Shown piece by piece: positions 19,604 through 29,213 of a stretch of 64,000 nt of DNA. The notes below the pieces were generated by a model. It searched no databases and was not told where the DNA came from. It worked only from the letters and a program-made list of their open reading frames with translations. The DNA lies in assembly GCA_003155655.1 (NCBI GenBank), contig PMDS01000091.1, positions 16,765 to 80,764 on the forward strand, written 5' to 3'. Origin of the DNA: Melioribacter sp. (lineage in GTDB: Bacteria > Bacteroidota > Ignavibacteria > Ignavibacteriales > Melioribacteraceae). Within the stretch, counting starts at the first letter, position 1. Each line of letters begins with the position of its first letter. The translations under genes and the position numbers were made by a program.

Positions 19604-21985
19604 CTATTCGTATCTAAGTGATTTTATCGGGTTTGCCCTAGCTGCTTTTACTGCCTGGAAACTAACTGTAGCGAGTGCAATCATTAAAGCTATTCCACCG
19701 GAAAGAATAAACGCCCACCAGCTAATGTTTGTTCCGTATGCAAAATCTTCAAGCCATCTACCCATGAAATAATAAGCCACTGGCCAGGCAAATACATTTG
19801 ATATTACTACCAGGACTAAAAAATCCTTTGAAAGAAGTAAAGTAACATTTGAAATTGATGCGCCCAATACTTTGCGGATACCAATTTCTTTTGTTCTTTG
19901 TTCGGCTGAGATGGAGACAAGACCAAACAATCCAAGACATGCAATTATTATTGAAAGAAAGGAAAAATATTTGAAGATTGCGCCCATCCGCATCTCAGTC
20001 GAATATTGTTTGTTTAAAGAGTCATCGTAGAAATAATAATCAAAAGGACTGCTGGATATTTTCTCATGCCAGGTTTTTTCTAAAGATGATAGAAGCTTAT
20101 CCGGTGTATGGGATTTAAACCTGACAGTTATTATCCTAAAACGTAATGCTTGTTGGTTATCATCTGGCATTTTAAATATTAAAGGTTCTATTGTATTATG
20201 AAACGATGCAAAATGAAAATCCTTTACTACGCCTATAATTTTACCACTCTTACCCCAAACGTTTATTTCAGTATTAATTGGTGATTTTAATCCCATCAAT
20301 TTTACAGCCTCTTCATTAATCACATAGGCGCCTGTTTTATCGGTTGGATATTGTTCAGAAAAATATCTTCCAAGATTTAGTCGGAATTTATAAGTAGCTG
20401 CTAAATCATAATCTGAATGAAGTATCCAAAAATGCTTTTCTTCATTTTGTAATTTTCCCGGCCAATTAACACTAATAGATCGAGTTATTGAACTGCTTAC
20501 CGGCTCAGAACGCGAAATGCTTTCGACTTCCGGATTTTTCATAAATTCATTTTTCAAGACTTCGAACTTACTATTTGCTTCGCCATTCATTCGAATACAA
20601 AGCAGGTTCTCTTTATCAAAACCAACGTTACTGTTTTTTATAAAGGACATTTGGTCAAAAACAATTATAGTACAAACTATTATTACTACTGTTGTAACAA
20701 ATTGAAAAACAATAAGTCCTTTCCCGGCTAATAAATTCCACGAACTCAAATTCATTTTACCCTTAAATATCTGAATGGGGGAAAAGGATGAGAGTAAGAA
20801 TGCAGGATAACTGCCTGATATCAAGCCAGTAACAACTATAACAAGAAATGAAAGACTAATAAAGGATAAATCAAAAAAGTTAATTGATAATTTCTTCCCC
20901 GTTAATAAATTGAATTCCGGTATAAAAAGTTCAGCAATGAGAATGGCAAGGCTATATGCAATAAAAGAAATAAATAAACTTTCTCCCAGGAATTGAAGTA
21001 TTAGTCTATTTCTAATTGCGCCAACTGTTTTTTTAATTCCAATTTCTTTTGTCCGTCTTAACGAAAGAGCAGTTGATAAATTCATATAGTTAATGCCGGC
21101 AATTAAAAGTATGATAAACGCAATAGCTATAAATATTTTCACATACTTAATATCGCCTGTAGTTTCAATGAATTTTATATTACTCCCGTATAAATGAATT
21201 TTTGTTAAGCCGATTAATGAATAACTCAAATCGTTCGTGTTTTGATTTGGAAAGTTCCTGATTTCACATTGTCTAATTTTAGAAGCCAGGTTCACTAAAT
21301 CGCTATTGTCATTCAATTGAATGAATGTATTAAAAGATTGATCTCCCCAGTTATCAAAAGTAATTCCTACACTATTAAACCATGCCGCGGGCATAATAAT
21401 CTGACCCCGTATTTGGGATTGAGGCGGAATGTTTTCCAATATTCCACTTACGTTCACTACCGTATTACCGCCGAAAGCCGAAACATTGAGCTGTTTACCA
21501 ATTGCATCTTCATTCCCAAAATATTTTGTTGCAGCTTCCTCAGTTAGTATAATTGATTTTGGAGTTGATAATGCAGTGGCTGAATTACCTTTAACAAATT
21601 TATATGATAATACTTTGAAGAAATTTGAATCAGCCATAATTACGCTTTCTTCAAATCCTTTTTCACCATTCCGGATTAAAAATTTAAAAGCTTCCGGCAG
21701 CTGCATAAAACTTGTAGATATTTTAATTTCCGGTAATTCTTGTTTAATGGCAGGAGCAAGCCTTTTTGAAGTAACACCCATCATTCCGCCTTTATCACCA
21801 CGCAAAACCAAATAGGTATTATCAGCATTCTTTAAAAACTTATCATAGCTTAATTCATCCAGCACCCATAAAAGGATTAGAATTGTGCATGCCATTCCAA
21901 CAGCAAGTCCGAAAATGTTGATGAATGAGAACGTTTTGTGCCGCGCCAAATTTCTAAAAGCAATTTTCAAATAATTCTTAAACAT
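19604..21985 (-). CDS. P9: duplicated-FtsX ABC permease, 793 aa
   Basis: Intact; sister of P5 by its periplasmic domains (SGILENIPPQSQI, TKIHLYGSN, YYFYDDSLNKQYS). The first coupling segment is RTKEIGIKKTVGAIRNRLILQFLGES (Lys-Lys in place of Arg-Lys) and the second RTKEIGIRKVLGASISNVTLLL. Helix 7 region: DFLVLVVISNVFAWPVAYYF. The tail has RANPIKSLRYE. It has 12-nt spacers on both sides and a TAGGAG ribosome site. Confidence 0.93.
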   Translation of the reverse strand: MFKNYLKIAFRNLARHKTFSFINIFGLAVGMACTILILLWVLDELSYDKFLKNADNTYLVLRGDKGGMMGVTSKRLAPAIKQELPEIKISTSFMQLPEAFKFLIRNGEKGFEESVIMADSNFFKVLSYKFVKGNSATALSTPKSIILTEEAATKYFGNEDAIGKQLNVSAFGGNTVVNVSGILENIPPQSQIRGQIIMPAAWFNSVGITFDNWGDQSFNTFIQLNDNSDLVNLASKIRQCEIRNFPNQNTNDLSYSLIGLTKIHLYGSNIKFIETTGDIKYVKIFIAIAFIILLIAGINYMNLSTALSLRRTKEIGIKKTVGAIRNRLILQFLGESLFISFIAYSLAILIAELFIPEFNLLTGKKLSINFFDLSFISLSFLVIVVTGLISGSYPAFLLSSFSPIQIFKGKMNLSSWNLLAGKGLIVFQFVTTVVIIVCTIIVFDQMSFIKNSNVGFDKENLLCIRMNGEANSKFEVLKNEFMKNPEVESISRSEPVSSSITRSISVNWPGKLQNEEKHFWILHSDYDLAATYKFRLNLGRYFSEQYPTDKTGAYVINEEAVKLMGLKSPINTEINVWGKSGKIIGVVKDFHFASFHNTIEPLIFKMPDDNQQALRFRIITVRFKSHTPDKLLSSLEKTWHEKISSSPFDYYFYDDSLNKQYSTEMRMGAIFKYFSFLSIIIACLGLFGLVSISAEQRTKEIGIRKVLGASISNVTLLLSKDFLVLVVISNVFAWPVAYYFMGRWLEDFAYGTNISWWAFILSGGIALMIALATVSFQAVKAARANPIKSLRYE

Positions 21986-21997
21986 AATTTCTCCTAA

Positions 21998-24292
21998 CTA
22001 TTCATATCTAAGTGATTCTATTGGGTTCGCAACCGCTGCTTTAACAGCATGATAACTGACAGTAATTAAAGCAATCATTAAAGCTATTAACCCGGCAAGA
22101 ATAAAAATCCACCAACTTAATTCAATTCTATAAGCAAAATCTTGCAGCCATTTATTCATTAAATAATATGCTAGTGGTATTGCTATGATATTAGCTAAGA
22201 TTACCCACTTTGAAAAACTTTTTGTCAATAAAACTATTATCTCGGAAACAGATGCTCCAAGTACCTTTCTTATACCAATTTCTTTTATTCTCTGCTCAGC
22301 TTGAAATACTGATAATCCAAATATTCCCATGCATGAAATAATTATTGCAAGTATGGAAAATATACCTACCAGTGCAGCAAGATTTTCTTCTTTCTTATAC
22401 ATTGCTGCAAACTGCTCATCATAAAAATTAATCTCAATAGGGTAATCAGGGTATATTTCTTTCAATGTCTTATTTAAAAAATTTACAGCGTCACCAACTG
22501 ACCCGGAAATTCTAATTGAAATTGCGCTTGGCTGCATAAAATTGCAGTACCATAATAAAACCGGGCCAATTTTATTGTGCAAGGACGCGTAATTAAAATC
22601 GGAGACTATTCCGACAATATTACAACCATTGATTTTCTGATTTTCCCAATTTTTATCTTTAAGTAGATCTAGTGAAGATTCATTTATCAATACAGCTTTG
22701 TTTACTTCACTAGCTTGAGGAGCCCTTCCCTTAATTATTTTGAGACCGAAAGTTTTTAAAGAAGTTGAATCTATACTAATAGTTGCATAACCTCCCACAC
22801 TCGATAATATTTCGCCTGGGATACTGAATGTTTGAGTTAATGATTTAATTCCATGATATTGATGGAGTTTGTCGGTTAATAAATGTACCCTGTCACGAAG
22901 AGTGTGGTGAACTTTGATATACAATAATTGTCCGGTATTAAAGCCAATATTCTTATGCTTTACAAAATCAATTTGTCTGGAAATAATAATTAATCCTGCA
23001 AGAAGAATTATAGCAATCGAAAATTGAAACATAGTAAGGATGTTACGATATATCTTACCATTTCCTTTTAAAGACGGATTGAATTTAAATAATTGCAATG
23101 GGGATATTTTTGATAGAATTAACGAAGGAAGAATACCCATGATAAGACTCAGCAACAAAATAAAAGCTGAGAAGAATAAAAATAATCGAGAATCAGTAAA
23201 AATTTGCAACGACATAGTCTTATTGGTATATTGATTAAAATATGGGAGAAAGAATTCGGCAAGAATTATTCCCACCAGAGATGAAATGATTGCAGTATAT
23301 AATGATTCAGCAATAAGTTGTTTAATAAGAGACTTTCTATCAGCCCCCAAACATTTTTTAATTCCGAATTCGGTAAGGCGGTATCTGTAAGACGCAGTTG
23401 TTAGATTTACAAAATTAATAATTACTAATAAGAGCACAATAATAACAATAATGGATAATAATTTTACTAATCCACCATTACCGTGTGATAAGTCAGCCTC
23501 ATTATAATCCGTATTGAAATAATTCAAACTTAATGAAGTAAGAATTACATTTTTGGGATAGATGAAACTATTAATATTATTTAAAGAAGAGATATGTTTT
23601 TCAACTGCTATTATATCCGCATTTTTCTCCAGCTCAACAAATGCACTGAATAGGAATTTATAGTTATTGCCCCAACTTGACAGTCTCCAAGAGAGTTTTT
23701 GATTTGGTGAATTAACATAACTAACGAATAATTCTGCATCAAAGCTTATATTTTGTGGCAGATCCCTTACCACTCCGGTGATAAGCATTTCGCTTTGATG
23801 ATTAATTCTTACTGTCTTTCCCACAGCTTCCAAATTACCAAAAATCCTTTTTGCTGTGGACTCAGTCAGTACAACATTATCCATGGAACTTAGTGCATTA
23901 TTTGAACTCCCGGCAAGAAATGAAACATTGAAAACACCAAAAAAATTAGAGTCAACCATCAATGCATTTTTCATTGAAAATAATCTATTATTTGATTCAA
24001 TTTCACCATCGAAATGATATAATAGACAAGCATTCTTAATTCCAGATACATTCTCCAGCACTTGCTCCTTCATTCTATAATCGACACTGTACTCCTTTGC
24101 ATCAGCATCAACAATTCGGTAAATGTTATCTACATTTTTCAAGTATCTGTTGTAATTAAATTCGTGATAAATAAATTGACCGATTAGGAGCATAAACGCT
24201 ATTCCAAACGCAAGACCTGTTATATTAATAAACGAAAACAACTTGCGTCTCGATAAACTGCGTATGTAATATTTAATTGTAAATGGTATCAT
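21998..24292 (-). CDS. P10: duplicated-FtsX ABC permease, 764 aa
   Basis: The shortest permease of the array. The frame is open to a TTG at 24304, but the ATG at 24292 is preferred: GGTGAT lies before it and the N-terminus MIPFTIKYYIRSLSRRKLFS then matches the family start. The first coupling segment is the most deviant in the array, RLTEFGIKKCLGADRKSLIKQL (Thr-Glu-Phe for Lys-Glu-Ile/Val, Cys for Val/Thr). The second is normal, RIKEIGIRKVLGASVSEIIVL. The second periplasmic domain is short, as in P4. It ends NPIESLRYE. The asymmetry suggests that only one half keeps the ordinary ATPase contact. Confidence 0.92.
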   Translation of the reverse strand: MIPFTIKYYIRSLSRRKLFSFINITGLAFGIAFMLLIGQFIYHEFNYNRYLKNVDNIYRIVDADAKEYSVDYRMKEQVLENVSGIKNACLLYHFDGEIESNNRLFSMKNALMVDSNFFGVFNVSFLAGSSNNALSSMDNVVLTESTAKRIFGNLEAVGKTVRINHQSEMLITGVVRDLPQNISFDAELFVSYVNSPNQKLSWRLSSWGNNYKFLFSAFVELEKNADIIAVEKHISSLNNINSFIYPKNVILTSLSLNYFNTDYNEADLSHGNGGLVKLLSIIVIIVLLLVIINFVNLTTASYRYRLTEFGIKKCLGADRKSLIKQLIAESLYTAIISSLVGIILAEFFLPYFNQYTNKTMSLQIFTDSRLFLFFSAFILLLSLIMGILPSLILSKISPLQLFKFNPSLKGNGKIYRNILTMFQFSIAIILLAGLIIISRQIDFVKHKNIGFNTGQLLYIKVHHTLRDRVHLLTDKLHQYHGIKSLTQTFSIPGEILSSVGGYATISIDSTSLKTFGLKIIKGRAPQASEVNKAVLINESSLDLLKDKNWENQKINGCNIVGIVSDFNYASLHNKIGPVLLWYCNFMQPSAISIRISGSVGDAVNFLNKTLKEIYPDYPIEINFYDEQFAAMYKKEENLAALVGIFSILAIIISCMGIFGLSVFQAEQRIKEIGIRKVLGASVSEIIVLLTKSFSKWVILANIIAIPLAYYLMNKWLQDFAYRIELSWWIFILAGLIALMIALITVSYHAVKAAVANPIESLRYE

Positions 24293-24342
24293 ATTTATCA
24301 CCAATTATGTTTCTAATATTTTCCGGTAGTTGGTTTATTATT

Positions 24343-26721
24343 CTATTCGTACCTTATTGATTTTATCGGATCAGAAGTTGCCGCTTTAACTGCATGATAA
24401 CTTACCGTTAGCAAAGTAATTACCAAAGCTATACCGCCTGATAGAATAAATATCCACAGGCTTAATTCGGTTCTATAGGCAAAGTCTTGAAGCCACTTAT
24501 TCATAAGATAATATGAAAATGTCCATGCAATAATATTTGCCATAATAACCATTACTACAAATTCTTTTAGCTGCAATCCTAAAACAGATATTAACGGCGC
24601 ACCAAGCACCTTGCGGATGCCTATTTCTTTTATGCGCCCTTTTATTATAAGTGCAGCAAGGCTGAACAATCCCATACCTGCCAATATTACAGCCAATAAA
24701 GAGAAAATGACCGAGATATTACCAAGCTGTTTTTCCGATTGATACGACTGCTGGAAATTGCCGTTAAGAAAATTAAATTCGAATGGATGGGCAGGATCAA
24801 ATACATTCCATACATTTTTTAATTCATTTATAACTGCCCCCGTTTTATTAGAATCAAATCTTATTAAGACATAATTTGAAAAAGGCCATATATATAAAAC
24901 AACAGGTTCAATTATTCTATGTAAGGACGAAAAATGAAAATCGATAACAACACCTATTATTTTTCCCTTTTTATTGCCTACGAGTTCAAAAGATTTTCCA
25001 ACGGCATCTTCAGGTTTTTTCAATCCAAGCTGTTTAACGGCTTCTTCATTAATAATAAAACCTTCGGATTCATCAGTTGTAAACTCTTTTGAAAAATCCC
25101 TTCCTGCGATCATTTTAATCCCAAGAGTGCTGATAAAATCATGATCTACCCATAACATCGACATGGTGCCAATATTATCACTGCCTTGTACCCTATAGCG
25201 TGTTTTACCAACCGGCCCGCCCGGCAGCAAAGAAGCCGTTCCTGTTTTTAATATTCCCGGCTGCTGCATCAATACATTTTTTAAGGCTTCAGGATTTTTT
25301 CTTAGCTCCTCATCTCTTAAAGGAGCAACGATAATTTGATCACCTGCAAAACCAAGATTTTTATTACGCAAGTAATCAAGCTGTTTAAATACAACCACAG
25401 TGCCGATTATTAACATTATAGTTAAAGCGAATTGAGTAATTACCAGAGTCTTTCTAAATGTTATTTTTTTATTACCGTTCCTGGATTTCAATTTCAGACT
25501 TTGAATTGGACTAAATGATGTGAGATAGAATGCCGGGAAAAGGCTGGCTGCTAAACCTGAACAAATTATAACACAAAACGGAATTAGGAGATATTCCCAG
25601 ACGTCAATCAAATTAATATTTTGTTTATTTCCTGAAATAGCGCTGAAAGACGGAGCTAATAAAAATGCCGCTACTACTGCCATAATTAATGCAATGATAG
25701 TTATCAGCATTCCCTCAATCAAAAATTGCTGTATCAGCTGTTTCCTAGAAGCGCCGATTAGTTTTCTAACACTCACTTCTTTAGCGCGTTGTAAATACCC
25801 GGCAGTTGTAAGGTTTATGAAATTAAAACAAGCAATAAGTAATACAAACATTGCTGCAGCAATCAGGATATAGATAGTATTAATATCCCCTGCTGATGTT
25901 AAACTGAAATCCCTGGAAGTATAAAGGTGCACCCTGCTTAAAGGCTGCAGTTTAATTTGTACAAGAGAGCTGGATTTATCAAAATACTTATTGAAAAAAC
26001 TTTTCAATCCCGGTTCAAAAGAAGCAGCATTATATTTTTCAGGCAAAAGGATATATGTCTGACACATAAAATTCTGCCAGTTTTCAACAAAATCTTTGCC
26101 TAACCAGCCGTTTAATGTTGAAAAAGAGACAAGAAAATCAAACTGCAGTGATGAATTAGCAGGTAAGTTTTTAATTACGCCTGTTACAACTAAATTGATA
26201 TTACTATTTAGTGTAATTGTTTTATCAACAGCGTTAACATCACCAAAATATTTTTCCGCCATATCCTGTGTTATAACTACCGAATTTGGGTTTTGAAGGG
26301 CTGTTCTTGCATCTCCATTTATAAAAGGAATTGAAAAGATTTCGAATACGTCAGCATCTGCAAAGTATAATTTTTTTTCGTAGAACTTTTTTTGATCATA
26401 ACTTATTAATGGAGAAGGATTATCCATATTAAGAAACCGAGCCCCTTTTATTCCGGGGAAATCATTCTTAATAGCCTGTGCAAGCGGCGGAGGTGAAGTT
26501 AAATCAAACTTTGTTCCGGTTGCAGTTTTTCTTTCAGATATTATTCTATAAATCTGGTTATAATTCTTGTTCTGTTTATCAAAAGAGAATTCAATTTCTA
26601 CGTATATCATTATAAGGATGCAGCTGGTCATTCCGAGTGCAAAACCAAACACATTTATAAATGATGTTGTTTTACTTTTTAACAAATTTCTTAAAGCAAT
26701 TACAAAATAATTTTTAATCAT
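24343..26721 (-). CDS. P11: duplicated-FtsX ABC permease, 792 aa
   Basis: Intact, with TTGGAG before the ATG. The first coupling segment is RAKEVSVRKLIGASRKQLIQQF (Ser where most have Gly), the second RIKEIGIRKVLGAPLISVLGLQ (Pro after Gly-Ala). Helix 7 is atypical (EFVVMVIMANIIAWTFSYYL, Thr-Phe in place of Pro-Val/Ile). The last helix region is TELSLWIF, and the protein ends DPIKSIRYE. The upstream gap (74 nt) holds a GC-rich hairpin. Confidence 0.93.
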   Translation of the reverse strand: MIKNYFVIALRNLLKSKTTSFINVFGFALGMTSCILIMIYVEIEFSFDKQNKNYNQIYRIISERKTATGTKFDLTSPPPLAQAIKNDFPGIKGARFLNMDNPSPLISYDQKKFYEKKLYFADADVFEIFSIPFINGDARTALQNPNSVVITQDMAEKYFGDVNAVDKTITLNSNINLVVTGVIKNLPANSSLQFDFLVSFSTLNGWLGKDFVENWQNFMCQTYILLPEKYNAASFEPGLKSFFNKYFDKSSSLVQIKLQPLSRVHLYTSRDFSLTSAGDINTIYILIAAAMFVLLIACFNFINLTTAGYLQRAKEVSVRKLIGASRKQLIQQFLIEGMLITIIALIMAVVAAFLLAPSFSAISGNKQNINLIDVWEYLLIPFCVIICSGLAASLFPAFYLTSFSPIQSLKLKSRNGNKKITFRKTLVITQFALTIMLIIGTVVVFKQLDYLRNKNLGFAGDQIIVAPLRDEELRKNPEALKNVLMQQPGILKTGTASLLPGGPVGKTRYRVQGSDNIGTMSMLWVDHDFISTLGIKMIAGRDFSKEFTTDESEGFIINEEAVKQLGLKKPEDAVGKSFELVGNKKGKIIGVVIDFHFSSLHRIIEPVVLYIWPFSNYVLIRFDSNKTGAVINELKNVWNVFDPAHPFEFNFLNGNFQQSYQSEKQLGNISVIFSLLAVILAGMGLFSLAALIIKGRIKEIGIRKVLGAPLISVLGLQLKEFVVMVIMANIIAWTFSYYLMNKWLQDFAYRTELSLWIFILSGGIALVITLLTVSYHAVKAATSDPIKSIRYE

Positions 26722-26746
26722 AATTGTACTCCAAATAAAATAGGTT

Positions 26747-26773
26747 GCCGGGACAGGATAAGAGGAACCCGGC
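26747..26773 (-). terminator. GC-rich hairpin in the P12-P11 gap, possible attenuator
   Basis: GCCGGG and CCCGGC form a perfect 6-bp GC stem around a 15-nt loop, in a gap that is otherwise AT-rich. On the minus strand it is not followed by a clear U-run, so it is not a standard intrinsic terminator. It could slow polymerase, protect an RNA end, or trim the message in mid-array. Confidence 0.35.
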
Positions 26774-26795
26774 TTCCTATGGCTAACGGGAATAT

Positions 26796-29201
26796 TTATT
26801 CATATCTAAGTGTTTTTACAGGGTCTGCTACAGCGGCTTTTATTGCCTGCAGACTTACTGTTGCCATCGCAATGAATAAAGCTATTCCACCTGATAAAAA
26901 GAAAATCCACCAGCTTATATTTATCCTGCACACAAAATTCCGGAGCCAGAGAGTCGTCAAGTAGTACGCAATAGGTAAAGCAATTATACTTGCTGCTAAT
27001 ATCCATTTTGCAAATTCTTTCGAAAACATTATCACAATTGAACGGACAGTTGCTCCAATAACTTTTCTAATACCGATTTCTTTTTTACGTGTTTCTGTTG
27101 TGAATGAGATTAACCCAACCAAGCCGAGGCATGCTATTATTATTGCAAAAACTGCGAATATTGAAAAGAGAGACTGCAATCTATTTTCAGTAAGATATGA
27201 TGAGTTGATTATTTCATCAAAGAATTCATACTTGAATGGATATTCAGGCTGAAATTTGTTCATCGCAGCTTTTAGAAATGCAATTGTTTCGCGCTCCGTA
27301 TTAGGTCTGATCTTAATTGAGAGAGTATGATATGGGAACAAGTTATCGATTGTTAAATAATAAGGATTAACTTCATCAAACATAGATCGACGGAAATCTT
27401 TTACAACTCCAATTATTTTACGGTCGTTTTTCCCCCATGGTGATGAATAAGTTATTATTTTCCCAAGCGGGTCATTAAATCCCATCGCTTTTACAGCCGC
27501 TTCATTAAGAATTACAGATTCATTTTCATCTGAAGTATAATCTTTTGAGAATTTTCTTCCTTTAACAATTTTCATCCCGTAAAAATCAATGAAGTCATAA
27601 TCAACTGTGTTGCAATCTATCATAATATTCGCATCGGGCGGTTTCTCAGGCCATTCTGCAAATATTCCCAAAGAAAATTTGTTTGGCATTGCCGATGAAG
27701 ATGCTACCGAAACGATATTTGAATTTTTAGAAATCTCGTTTTTGAGTGCATCTTCACTGCTTTGAGTTGTATTTCCATTCAAATTAAGTACAATTATATC
27801 ATTTTTATTATAACCTAAATCCGTAGTGTTTATAAAATCAAGCTGGTTTCTAACAGTAAGAGATGCAAAAATCAACATGATTGCGAATATGAATTGTATA
27901 ACTACAAGAATATTTCTGAAATGACTTTTATTTTTAATCCTGCTGCTGCCTCTAAATAAAGAAAGAGGTGATATTGAAGAGATAATAATTGCATGATATA
28001 AACCTGAAACGATACTTACTGAAATAAAAAAGCCAGCCATATAAATAATGACAGTAATATTGAAAAATATACTGAATTGAATATCTCTTTCGACAAAATG
28101 ATTAAAATAAGGAAGAATTAAAGCGACTAAAAATATTGAGATCAGAAATGAACAAAAAGTAACAATTATTGTTTCACCTAAAAGTTGTTTAGTTAATTGT
28201 AACCTTCCCGCGCCCACAATTTTTCTTACACCCACTTCTTTTATACGCATTGAAGCTCGTGCTGACGAAAGATTTACATAGTTTATTACTGCAATTAAAA
28301 GAATTATAAACGCGACAATGAGATAAAGATAAATTTTGTTAACATTGCCGTTTTTTGAATATGGCTTGTCAGTAAAAGGATTGGGCTCCGGATCAACATA
28401 TAGATGTATATCTGATATATTTTGTAAAATTAATTTTGGTGAAGAATCAAACCCGGAAGTTTTTTTATAGAAATCGCCAAATCTATTTAATACCTGTTCA
28501 TAAGTAGAGTTTTCCTTGAGCATTATGTAAGTATATAGTCTACGCATGCCCCATGCACTTGCTCCTGAAAATCTCTGCATATCATTACTTGCACTTAGAA
28601 TTTTTGAAATTGGAATTATAAAATCCGGGCATAAATGAGAATTTTTCGGAAAATCTTTGTATACGCCTTTTACTGTTAAGTAATAAGCACGCTTAGTTTT
28701 TAAAGTTTTACCTAAAGGGTTAATATTTCCAAAATATTTTTTAGCCATACTATTTGAAATTACAACTGAAAATGGGTCAGATAAAGCTGATGCAGGATTT
28801 CCCTTTATCATTTCGAATGATAATATTTTAAATATTTCGGGATCGGCATAATAGATATCTTTCTCTTCAAATTTTTCATCATTACGGTAAACAACATCCT
28901 GCCCCCGCTGTATTCTAGCAGCGGTTTCTGTTTCGGGGAACTCATTTTTCATAGCAGCAGCAAGCGGAATTGGAGTCATAGCTGATATAGCATCGTTTCC
29001 ACTTATTTTATCTTCAAATGCAACCCGGTAAATTCTTTTGTAATTTTTGTTAAACTTATCGTAGCTGAATTCATAATTCGCATAGAGAATTGTTAGAATT
29101 ACCGGCACTAACGCAATGGAAAACCCAAAAATATTTATAAAAGAAAATATCCGGTGCCGCGCTAAATTTCTAAACGCTATTATGAAATAATTTTTCAGCA
29201 T
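26796..29201 (-). CDS. P12: duplicated-FtsX ABC permease, 801 aa
   Basis: Intact. Coupling segments RIKEVGVRKIVGAGRLQLTKQLLGET and RKKEIGIRKVIGATVRSIVIMF. Helix 4 region is unusual (GLYHAIIISSISPLSLF: His in place of Pro in the common YPA motif). Near the last helix it reads TTLWLRNFVCRINISWWIF, with Arg and Cys where most copies have Gln/Glu and Ala. It ends DPVKTLRYE. AAGGAG precedes the ATG; the spacer to P13 is 12 nt. Confidence 0.93.
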   Translation of the reverse strand: MLKNYFIIAFRNLARHRIFSFINIFGFSIALVPVILTILYANYEFSYDKFNKNYKRIYRVAFEDKISGNDAISAMTPIPLAAAMKNEFPETETAARIQRGQDVVYRNDEKFEEKDIYYADPEIFKILSFEMIKGNPASALSDPFSVVISNSMAKKYFGNINPLGKTLKTKRAYYLTVKGVYKDFPKNSHLCPDFIIPISKILSASNDMQRFSGASAWGMRRLYTYIMLKENSTYEQVLNRFGDFYKKTSGFDSSPKLILQNISDIHLYVDPEPNPFTDKPYSKNGNVNKIYLYLIVAFIILLIAVINYVNLSSARASMRIKEVGVRKIVGAGRLQLTKQLLGETIIVTFCSFLISIFLVALILPYFNHFVERDIQFSIFFNITVIIYMAGFFISVSIVSGLYHAIIISSISPLSLFRGSSRIKNKSHFRNILVVIQFIFAIMLIFASLTVRNQLDFINTTDLGYNKNDIIVLNLNGNTTQSSEDALKNEISKNSNIVSVASSSAMPNKFSLGIFAEWPEKPPDANIMIDCNTVDYDFIDFYGMKIVKGRKFSKDYTSDENESVILNEAAVKAMGFNDPLGKIITYSSPWGKNDRKIIGVVKDFRRSMFDEVNPYYLTIDNLFPYHTLSIKIRPNTERETIAFLKAAMNKFQPEYPFKYEFFDEIINSSYLTENRLQSLFSIFAVFAIIIACLGLVGLISFTTETRKKEIGIRKVIGATVRSIVIMFSKEFAKWILAASIIALPIAYYLTTLWLRNFVCRINISWWIFFLSGGIALFIAMATVSLQAIKAAVADPVKTLRYE

Positions 29202-29213
29202 CTTGATTTCTCC

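Noticed and set aside
24293..24304. TTG start for P10
   Set aside because: The ATG four codons later has a better ribosome site and aligns with the family N-terminus.
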